Source of the DNA: Salinimicrobium profundisediminis
GTDB taxonomy: Bacteria; Bacteroidota; Bacteroidia; Flavobacteriales; Flavobacteriaceae
Assembly: GCF_026241755.1 (NCBI RefSeq)
Contig: NZ_JAPJDA010000004.1
Span: 1 to 64,000 of the forward strand
DNA length: 64,000 bases
Reading direction: 5' to 3'
Shown here piece by piece: positions 53,653 through 60,709 of the stretch. Below the pieces are notes generated by a model. That model made no database searches. It saw only the letters and a program-made list of their open reading frames with translations, and was not told the origin of the DNA. How positions within the stretch are numbered: position 1 is the first letter of the stretch; each line of letters opens with the position of its first letter. A program made the translations under genes and the position numbers.

Positions 53653-53672
53653 ATAGGACAAAATTGTCCTAT
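53653..53672. promoter_or_regulatory. Perfect inverted repeat, candidate operator of ric
   Basis: ATAGGACAAAATTGTCCTAT: 9-bp arms around AA. A -7-like CATCTTTG (53709-53716) lies downstream. If transcription starts near 53723, the centre of the palindrome is at about -60, the classic class I position for Crp-type activators. Confidence 0.7.
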
Positions 53673-53758
53673 ATGACTCACCTCATAAACAAGCCTCTTT
53701 GCTTGCGCCATCTTTGTAACTCAAATTTAAACTCCTGTTAATCTAAAATAATACGATC

Positions 53759-54487
53759 ATGGAAAATTTACAGAGTAAAACAGTTGCAGAAATGGTGACC
53801 GAGAACATTAAAACTGCACACATTTTTAAAAAGCACGGAATAGATTTTTGCTGTGGTGGCGGAATAAGCCTCGATAAAGCCTGTGAAAAATATAATGTTG
53901 ATTACAACCTGCTAACCCAGGAACTTCTCAATGTAGATCAATCAAATTCAAGAGCCACAAACTATAACAGATGGGAGCTTGATTTTCTTACAGATCATAT
54001 TATAAACGTTCACCACGCTTATGTAGAAGAGAATATTCCACTATTGCTTCAGTATTCTGCAAGAGTGGCGCAGGTTCATGGATCACATTATACCGAACTT
54101 TTGGAAATAAAAGAACTGGTAAAAGAAGTTGCAGGAGAGCTTAGTGCTCATTTGAAAAAGGAAGAATTGATCCTTTTCCCGTTCATTAAGCAAATGGTAA
54201 GAGCTAAAAAAGAGAATACCCAACTACCTGTTGCTCATTTTGGAAGTGTAGATAATCCTATTAAAATGATGGAGACCGAACATGAAGATGCCGGGGAACT
54301 GCTTAGAAGGATTGCCAAATTGAGCAATAATTACACACCTCCACAAGGTGCCTGTAATACTTATAAGGCTTATTATGCCAAACTTGAAGAATTTGAACAA
54401 GACCTTCACCAGCACGTGCATCTTGAAAATAACATCCTTTTTCCAAAATCTCTTTTACTTGAAAAAGAGTTGCGTTCTAATCAATAG
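53759..54487 (+). CDS. ric: Iron-sulfur cluster repair di-iron protein Ric (YtfE/ScdA type)
   Basis: 242 residues. The N-terminal ScdA-type domain (DUF542) has FKKHGIDFCCGGGISLDKAC. A hemerythrin-like four-helix domain follows (about 75-235), with His/Glu di-iron ligands (DHIINVHHAYVEENIP, HGSHYTELLE, HLKKEELILFPF, METEHEDAGELLRRI, HVHLENNILFPK). These proteins restore Fe-S clusters damaged by nitric oxide. It lies between a candidate operator and norZ. Confidence 0.95.
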   Translation: MENLQSKTVAEMVTENIKTAHIFKKHGIDFCCGGGISLDKACEKYNVDYNLLTQELLNVDQSNSRATNYNRWELDFLTDHIINVHHAYVEENIPLLLQYSARVAQVHGSHYTELLEIKELVKEVAGELSAHLKKEELILFPFIKQMVRAKKENTQLPVAHFGSVDNPIKMMETEHEDAGELLRRIAKLSNNYTPPQGACNTYKAYYAKLEEFEQDLHQHVHLENNILFPKSLLLEKELRSNQ

Positions 54488-54515
54488 TGAAATAATAAGA
54501 TAAATCCCTAATTCC

Positions 54516-54559
54516 GCCGAAAAGAAAACCTGCTTATTCGTGTTTCCTTTTCGGCTTTT
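54516..54559 (+). terminator. Hairpin between ric and norZ
   Basis: GCCGAAAAG (54516-54524) pairs with CTTTTCGGC (54547-54555), followed by four T. It may be a partial terminator that sets the ric/norZ ratio. Confidence 0.65.
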
Positions 54560-54571
54560 AATGACTTAAAT

Positions 54572-56851
54572 ATGAGTAAAGAAAAAAAATTATGGATCGC
54601 TTTCTTGCTGGTCATAACGGTGTCCTTTGCTGTTCTGGGTTACTACGGCTTTGAAATTTATCAAAAAGCACCACCAATGCCCGAGAAGATAGTTACTACC
54701 GAGGGTGAAATTATCTTTGAAGGTCAGGATATCAAAGATGGGCAAAATGTGTGGCAAAGTATGGGTGGCCAGGAAGTTGGCTCCATTTGGGGTCATGGGG
54801 CTTATCAGGCTCCCGACTGGACTGCAGACTGGCTTCACCGCGAAGCGCTGTTTATTCTGAATGAGTGGTCTCAGGATGATTACAACCTGCCCTATGATGA
54901 ACTTGAAAGTGAAAAGCAGGCGCTTTTGGAAAGAAGGTTGCAGCTGGAGTTAAGAGAGAATACTTATAACGAAGCTGAAAATGTTATCACAATTTCTTCT
55001 ATGCGGGCAAGGGCGGTAGTACATCTCAGCGATTACTATAAGGGGCTTTTTATGAACAATCCTGAGCTTGATGAACTGAGGAATTTTTATGCTATCCCTG
55101 AAAATTCTATTAAGGATGAGGACAGGATGCATCAAATGGCAGGATTTTTCTTCTGGGCCACCTGGGCAACAGTTACCGAAAGACCCGGAAGTGAAGTTTC
55201 TTATACCCATAACTGGCCTCCAGATGACCTTGTTGGCAATAAAGCTACGGGTGATCTATTAATATGGACAGGGTTCAGTATTATCCTTCTTCTTGTAGGA
55301 ATAGGAATAATGGTGTTCTATCACGCCAGGATGAAAGAGGAAGAAGAGCTGGAAAGACCGGTAAGAGATCCGCTAATGGATCAAACCCTTACTCCTTCTA
55401 TGCTCGCCGTGAAAAAGTATATGTGGATAGTTTGTGTGCTTATCCTCATACAAGTGACCTTTGGTGTGGTGACTGCGCATTATGGTGTGGAGGGCGACGG
55501 TTTTTATGGTCTCAACCTCGCCGATATTCTTCCTTACTCCATTTCCAGGACCTGGCACGTGCAGCTTGGTATTTTATGGATTGCCACTGCATGGTTAGGA
55601 ACAGGGCTCTACATTGCGCCTGCCGTTTCGGGAAAAGATCCGAGGTTTCAAAAATTTGGAGTGAACTTCCTCTTTGTTTGCCTGCTGGTTATTGTATTTG
55701 GTTCTATGGCCGGGCAATGGATGGGAATTATGCAAAAACTTGGATTAGCCGAGAACTTCTGGTTCGGGCACCAGGGTTATGAATATGTTGATTTAGGTAG
55801 GTTCTGGCAAATATTTCTCTTTGTGGGATTGTTCGTGTGGCTGGCACTTATGGTAAGACCGCTCATTCCTGTGATTAGACAAAGAACTTCAGAAAGGAAC
55901 CTGCTTATTATGTTCCTGGTTTCTTCTGCTGCAATTGCCTTATTCTATGGCGCTGGTCTTATGTGGGGGCGTCAAACCAATCTTGCAATCGCCGAATACT
56001 GGCGTTGGTGGGTGGTTCACCTTTGGGTAGAAGGCTTCTTTGAGGTGTTTGCTACCGTGGTATCTGCTTTCCTTTTCGTGAGGTTAGGTTTGTTGAGAAC
56101 AAAAACCGCTACGCTAAGTGTGCTTTTGGCTACCATTATCTTCCTTTCAGGAGGTATTTTAGGAACTTTTCACCACCTGTACTTTAGTGGTACTCCAACT
56201 GCGGTTATGGCTTTGGGGGCTACCTTTAGTGCCCTTGAAGTTGTACCTCTTGTTTTGATTGGGTACGAAGTTTATGAGAATTACAAACTTTCCAGGGCAA
56301 CCGCATGGCTTAAAGATTATAAGTGGCCTATCTATTGCCTTATAGCTGTAGCCTTCTGGAACTTCCTGGGAGCAGGGATCTTCGGTTTTATCATAAATCC
56401 TCCAATTGCGCTTTATTACATGCAGGGCCTTAACACCACAGCCGTTCACGCACACACTGCACTTTTCGGGGTGTATGGGTTCCTTGGAATCGGTCTCATG
56501 TTATTTGTGTTAAGAAGCCTTTTTAGAGTGCAGGTTTGGAATGACAAGCTGCTGAGTTTCTCTTTCTGGTCTATTAATATCGGGCTTATTCTTATGGTGC
56601 TGTTAAGTATACTTCCTATAGGTTTACTTCAAACGGTTGCCAGTGTGAATGAAGGAATGTGGTACGCTCGTTCAGCCGATTTTATGCAACAACCGGGAAT
56701 GGATACCCTGCGCTGGTTGAGGGCTATTGGGGATACTATATTTGCTGTCGGTCTCTTTGCTTTCGTCTGGTTCGTCTTTAGTCTGGACAGCCGTAAAAAG
56801 CTACCGGCCAATAAGAAGAAAGTACTTAAAAAAGAATATCAGGAAGCTTAA
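54572..56851 (+). CDS. norZ: Quinol-dependent nitric-oxide reductase (qNOR)
   Basis: 759 residues, inner membrane; it reduces 2 NO to N2O with quinol. Helix 1 (about 8-28) precedes a large periplasmic, cytochrome-like extension (to about 240, with GQNVWQSMGGQEVGSIWGHGAYQAPDWTADWLHRE, cited in parts) that lacks a haem c site, as in qNORs. The core has TWHVQLGILW, WWVVHLWVEGFFEVFATVV (FeB ligand and Glu), GTFHHLYF (two FeB ligands) and VHAHTALFGVYG (haem ligands). With ric it forms a nitric-oxide defence module; no nitrite reductase is visible. Confidence 0.96.
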   Translation: MSKEKKLWIAFLLVITVSFAVLGYYGFEIYQKAPPMPEKIVTTEGEIIFEGQDIKDGQNVWQSMGGQEVGSIWGHGAYQAPDWTADWLHREALFILNEWSQDDYNLPYDELESEKQALLERRLQLELRENTYNEAENVITISSMRARAVVHLSDYYKGLFMNNPELDELRNFYAIPENSIKDEDRMHQMAGFFFWATWATVTERPGSEVSYTHNWPPDDLVGNKATGDLLIWTGFSIILLLVGIGIMVFYHARMKEEEELERPVRDPLMDQTLTPSMLAVKKYMWIVCVLILIQVTFGVVTAHYGVEGDGFYGLNLADILPYSISRTWHVQLGILWIATAWLGTGLYIAPAVSGKDPRFQKFGVNFLFVCLLVIVFGSMAGQWMGIMQKLGLAENFWFGHQGYEYVDLGRFWQIFLFVGLFVWLALMVRPLIPVIRQRTSERNLLIMFLVSSAAIALFYGAGLMWGRQTNLAIAEYWRWWVVHLWVEGFFEVFATVVSAFLFVRLGLLRTKTATLSVLLATIIFLSGGILGTFHHLYFSGTPTAVMALGATFSALEVVPLVLIGYEVYENYKLSRATAWLKDYKWPIYCLIAVAFWNFLGAGIFGFIINPPIALYYMQGLNTTAVHAHTALFGVYGFLGIGLMLFVLRSLFRVQVWNDKLLSFSFWSINIGLILMVLLSILPIGLLQTVASVNEGMWYARSADFMQQPGMDTLRWLRAIGDTIFAVGLFAFVWFVFSLDSRKKLPANKKKVLKKEYQEA

Positions 56852-56858
56852 AATAAAG

Positions 56859-56930
56859 GAGGAGGCAAAGAGCTGGCATCGCTCCCATGAAGGGGGTGTC
56901 AAAAATGCAGTTTTTTGCCTCCTCTCTTTT
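56859..56930 (+). terminator. Long-looped hairpin between norZ and the His-rich membrane gene
   Basis: GAGGAGGCAAA (56859-56869) pairs with TTTGCCTCCTC (56914-56924) across a 44-nt loop that holds a decayed 17-bp palindrome (CAAAAATGCAGTTTTTTG). It may be a weak terminator or a processing site. Confidence 0.55.
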
Positions 56931-56945
56931 TCCTACTTTTAAAAA

Positions 56946-58166
56946 ATGATCAGTTTAAAGAAGCACGCCAATATCGCCCTGGGATATTTTTTTCTCGTGG
57001 GGCTGCTGGGAACATTCCTGCGATTCTTTTTTGTAATCCCTATTCCTGCAAATTTCAGGTACGTGGTGCACTCGCATTCTCATATCGCCCTTTTGGGCTG
57101 GGTCTTTATTGCCCTCACCACAATGATCTATAAAATGTATTTTGCTGAAGCTGGCTTCGGAAAAATCTATAAAAGAATATTCTGGTTTACGCAGATTACT
57201 TTAATAGGAATGATGCTCACCTTTCCGTTTACCGGGTACGCTCTTTTTTCAATCACTTTTTCTACACTTTTTCTCTTTGCCTCTTATTTTATGGCCTGGT
57301 TTATCCTGAAGAAGACTCCTTCACATTATAAATCCACTTATTCTTTCAGGCTTATTAAAGCTGCACTTTGGTATATGGTTTTCTCCAGCATTGGCCCATG
57401 GGCGCTGGGCGGAATTATGGCCACTATGGGTAGTGCGAGCATTTGGTATAAAATGGCGATCTATTACTACCTGCATTTTCAATACAATGCCTGGTTCATC
57501 CTCGCTTTGCTGGGGATTTTCTTTTATTTTATGGAGCAACAAGACCTGAGGCCTCAAAAAGGGCATTTTAGAAGCTTCTTCTGGCAGATTAATGTAGCGG
57601 TGATCTTGAGTTTTTTCCTCTCTGTGCTTTGGGTAGAACCACACTGGATCTTTTATGTGCTGGGTGGTGCCGGAGCGATATTTCAGATTATGGCGTTCGT
57701 TAATTTCTGGAAGATCATTTCGCCCTTTTGGAAACAACTTCATTTTTCCGCATTTTTAAAACTTTTACTAAAGATAGCAGGCGCTGCACTGGCCTTTAAG
57801 CTTGTTTTACAACTGTTTTCAGCTTTGCCGTGGTTCGCAAATCTCGCCTTCAGTTTCCCCGATTTTGTCATAGGTTACCTGCATTGGGTGTTCCTGGGAG
57901 TAGTGACGGTTTGTCTCTTTGCATTCCTCGCTCATCACCGGTTGCTAAGCCTTCCGAAGTGGGTATTCTGGCTGTACATTGCGGCTTTTCTCACTACTGA
58001 AGCGCTTATCTTCTACAAAGGCTTTATTACCTGGCAGGAAATGGCACTTTTTGAGAACTATTTTCGCTGGCTTGCCTATTGCAGCCTGTTTTTGCCATTA
58101 ACGGCAGGTATTCTTCTTATTAATAACATCTTAACTAAACGCCAAACTTCTGCTAAAAATCCCTGA
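56946..58166 (+). CDS. Polytopic membrane protein with haem-copper-oxidase-like histidine motif
   Basis: 406 residues with about eleven or twelve hydrophobic helices. The motif RYVVHSHSHIALLGWVF near residue 40 resembles the haem/metal histidine stretch of qNOR (VHAHTALFGVYG) and CcoN. Other His in helices are YLHFQYNAWF, GYLHWVFLG and AHHRLL. It is much shorter than a full subunit I. Encoded 95 bp after norZ on the same strand, so a role in NO handling or in norZ assembly is likely, but I cannot name the family. A weak haem-copper-oxidase relationship is inference. Confidence 0.75.
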   Translation: MISLKKHANIALGYFFLVGLLGTFLRFFFVIPIPANFRYVVHSHSHIALLGWVFIALTTMIYKMYFAEAGFGKIYKRIFWFTQITLIGMMLTFPFTGYALFSITFSTLFLFASYFMAWFILKKTPSHYKSTYSFRLIKAALWYMVFSSIGPWALGGIMATMGSASIWYKMAIYYYLHFQYNAWFILALLGIFFYFMEQQDLRPQKGHFRSFFWQINVAVILSFFLSVLWVEPHWIFYVLGGAGAIFQIMAFVNFWKIISPFWKQLHFSAFLKLLLKIAGAALAFKLVLQLFSALPWFANLAFSFPDFVIGYLHWVFLGVVTVCLFAFLAHHRLLSLPKWVFWLYIAAFLTTEALIFYKGFITWQEMALFENYFRWLAYCSLFLPLTAGILLINNILTKRQTSAKNP

Positions 58167-58217
58167 TTTAGTAATCTCTTAACTGCATGTCCTTTAGCTC
58201 TTCACTAAATTGAAGAT

Positions 58218-58439
58218 ATGAAGTTGTCAGCACATTTTTACGTAGTTATAGCTACTATCTTTTTGATCTTAGTGGCCGCACTTGTATTTTACAATGCTCC
58301 CTATAACATTGTATTTTATACCGTTTTGGTGGGGCAGGCCTGGTGGCTTTTAACTGTTTATAAGGTGCTTGTAGATGATTATTCTACAAAAAAGACTTTT
58401 AATGACTGGTATGAAGACCATCCTAAGATTGAAGAATAA
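58218..58439 (+). CDS. Small membrane protein, 73 aa
   Basis: Two helices (about 5-25 and 30-50) and a short soluble tail (DDYSTKKTFNDWYEDHPKIEE). No family is recognised. It lies 52 bp after the His-rich membrane gene on the same strand and is probably the last gene of the NO island. Confidence 0.7.
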   Translation: MKLSAHFYVVIATIFLILVAALVFYNAPYNIVFYTVLVGQAWWLLTVYKVLVDDYSTKKTFNDWYEDHPKIEE

Positions 58440-58557
58440 GAGGATTTTTTAATACCCGACAAAAAAACTTCCTTTTGATTCAATAAATGCTTATTAAATT
58501 TCCGGCAGTTATAGAAATGCCCGCTCCGGTCTTGCATTATTCCAGGTAAAGACGCTC

Positions 58558-58574
58558 CAAAAATGCCATTTTTG
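58558..58574. repeat. 17-bp palindrome copy 6
   Basis: CAAAAATGCCATTTTTG, intergenic, between the small membrane gene and the SPOR gene; flanked by TC/GCACC. The rest of the 264-bp gap shows no frame. Confidence 0.9.
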
Positions 58575-58703
58575 GCACCTTATTTTTGAATAATTCGATT
58601 TTTACGATGGAAAATTAAGTGTGTAAAGTAGCTTCGGATGGTGAATAGCTACTCTCAATGGCTTCTGAAATTCTTCCGAAGAAATTTTTTTTACTGAAGT
58701 TTA

Positions 58704-59090
58704 TTATCTCTTTTCCGGTCTAAACCTGAAGGCTGCCGGGAAAGATTTTTTTATTTGCAGCAAAGCCCTGTCGGCTTCCAGGCTATTCCTGAAGTTTCCT
58801 ATCCATACTTTGTAGTTTGGCGTCTCAAATACTATGGTAGATGACCACTCGGGGAAGAGGGAGCGATATTCTTTGATCACTTTGCTGGCCTGGTTATTAT
58901 CTCCCGAAAATAGTTGTATTCTGTAGCGTTCTCCAATAATCCCATCCTGAACCATTTCGGTTTTTTTCTCTAAAAGTGCGGGTATGGTTTCATCCTGGTT
59001 AATGCGTACCTGTCCTTCCTGAGCCGTTGTGGCTGCTACTGCTCCGATAATTAGTGCGGTAGTGAGTATTATTTTATTTTTTCTGAACAT
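58704..59090 (-). CDS. SPOR domain protein
   Basis: 128 residues. A signal peptide (MFRKNKIILTTALIIGAVAATTAQ) and a SPOR domain at about 55-125 (YRIQLFSGDNNQASKVIKEYRSLFP, NYKVWIGNFRNSLEADRALLQIKKSFP, cited in parts). SPOR domains bind denuded peptidoglycan at division sites. It is divergent from the alternative complex III operon; I recall this neighbourhood as common in Flavobacteriaceae. Confidence 0.9.
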   Translation of the reverse strand: MFRKNKIILTTALIIGAVAATTAQEGQVRINQDETIPALLEKKTEMVQDGIIGERYRIQLFSGDNNQASKVIKEYRSLFPEWSSTIVFETPNYKVWIGNFRNSLEADRALLQIKKSFPAAFRFRPEKR

Positions 59091-59206
59091 TTCTTACTAC
59101 TTTTCTGAAATACAAAAGTATAACTTTACTGTTCAATTCTGCTGTTAACACTTATTTAGAATAGTTATAAATTATTTGGCTATCCTTTCAAATCGAACTT
59201 AAGTAT

Positions 59207-59214
59207 TACTTTTG
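59207..59214 (+). promoter_or_regulatory. Probable -7 box of the alternative complex III operon
   Basis: TACTTTTG fits TAnnTTTG exactly and lies 92 bp before actA; no clear TTG at the -33 spacing. Confidence 0.45.
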
Positions 59215-59306
59215 TCGGTAAATTTTTAGTGACTAAAACATGACAATAATCACGTTTTAATTATACTAAAAATCATACCAAATAAGACGTTAATTCAACT
59301 TATAAT

Positions 59307-60686
59307 ATGAAAAAGGTGAAATACCGCCATTCAGCAGCTCGAATAGTATTCTTTAGTGTATCCCTGTTTTTCTCTTTTAATGCACTTCTTTTAGCTCAGG
59401 AAGCACCTCAGGATTCGCCGCTCTCTACAGATGAAGCCGATAGGCAGGAAACTGTTCAGGGGCCTCAGGAATCTAATGTGGAGGCGCCAACCTCGGGTGG
59501 GGATGAAGCTGCCGGGAAAGAGCTTTTTAACACGCTTTGTGCTGCCTGTCACAAACTTGATGGTAACTCTATTGGTCCGGCACTTAGAGGTGTGGGGGAT
59601 AGAAGGGATACCGAGTGGCTGCACAGCTGGATTAAAAACTCTCAGGCTTTGATTGCATCTGGAGATGAGCATGCAGTTGAGATCTTTAATGAGTTCAACC
59701 AGGTGGCGATGCCTCCTTTTCCACAATTAAGTGATAGTGATATTGATAATATCCTGGCTTATGTAAATGCGCCAAAGGCAGTGCCGCAGGAACAACAGGC
59801 GGGGACAGCTGCTTCTGGTGATGCCGCACAAGGAGGTGGAGGGGTTTCTACAGATATTCTTCTTGGAATCCTTGCTTTCGTTCTCTTAATGTTGCTGGTG
59901 ATCCTTTACCTCGTGAATAAGACGTTGAGGAGGTTTGCTGTTGCCAGTGGGGTTGAATTGCCCGTAAAGGAAAAAAGAGCAAAACCAATCTGGAAATCTT
60001 TTGTTGAAAACCAGTTCCTGGTTATAGTGACTGCTGTTATACTTGTTCTTGTTGGGTCTTACTTCGCGTATGGCTGGATGATGCAGGTTGGTGTTGACAA
60101 AGGTTATCAGCCAATTCAGCCAATTCACTTTTCACACAGAATTCATGCCGGTGATAACCAGATTGAGTGTAAGTTCTGTCACAGTTCGGCCAGGGTGTCT
60201 AAAACTTCAGGAATACCTTCATTGAATGTTTGTATGAACTGTCATAAATCTATTAGCGAAGTGGCTGAGGCTACCGCTACTGAAGAGTACTCTAAAGAAT
60301 TCTATGATGGTGAAATTGCCAAGCTATACGATGCCGTAGGCTGGGATGTTTCACAGCAAGCTTATACGGGAGAAACCGAGCCGGTAAAATGGATCAGGAT
60401 TCACAACCTTCCCGATTTTGCATACTTTAATCACTCACAGCACGTGGAAGTTGGTGGGATAGCCTGTCAAACCTGTCACGGTCCTGTTGAGGAAATGGAG
60501 ATTATGTACCAAAACGCACCTCTTACTATGGGATGGTGTGTGAATTGTCACCGTGAGACAAACGTACGTACTGCGGGGAATGAATATTATGAGAAAGTTC
60601 ATGAAGAGCTTTCTAAAAAATATGGGGTAGAGGAATTAACTGTTGCCCAAATGGGTGGAATTGAATGTGCCAAGTGCCATTATTAA
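59307..60686 (+). CDS. actA: Alternative complex III subunit ActA with N-terminal monohaem cytochrome domain
   Basis: 459 residues. A signal peptide is followed by a mono-haem cytochrome c domain with CAACHK near residue 78 and the methionine region VAMPPFPQLSD. A membrane helix lies at about 178-200, then a second at about 230-250 (FLVIVTAVILVLVGSYF). The remainder is a multihaem part with five CXXCH sites (CKFCH, CMNCH, CQTCH, CVNCH, CAKCH). In total six haem c. In the characterised complex the five-haem subunit is ActA and a separate ActE holds one haem; here they appear fused. The complex passes electrons from quinol to cytochromes. Confidence 0.93.
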   Translation: MKKVKYRHSAARIVFFSVSLFFSFNALLLAQEAPQDSPLSTDEADRQETVQGPQESNVEAPTSGGDEAAGKELFNTLCAACHKLDGNSIGPALRGVGDRRDTEWLHSWIKNSQALIASGDEHAVEIFNEFNQVAMPPFPQLSDSDIDNILAYVNAPKAVPQEQQAGTAASGDAAQGGGGVSTDILLGILAFVLLMLLVILYLVNKTLRRFAVASGVELPVKEKRAKPIWKSFVENQFLVIVTAVILVLVGSYFAYGWMMQVGVDKGYQPIQPIHFSHRIHAGDNQIECKFCHSSARVSKTSGIPSLNVCMNCHKSISEVAEATATEEYSKEFYDGEIAKLYDAVGWDVSQQAYTGETEPVKWIRIHNLPDFAYFNHSQHVEVGGIACQTCHGPVEEMEIMYQNAPLTMGWCVNCHRETNVRTAGNEYYEKVHEELSKKYGVEELTVAQMGGIECAKCHY

Positions 60687-60709
60687 TTTAAAAAGTAGAA
60701 AGTAAGCAT

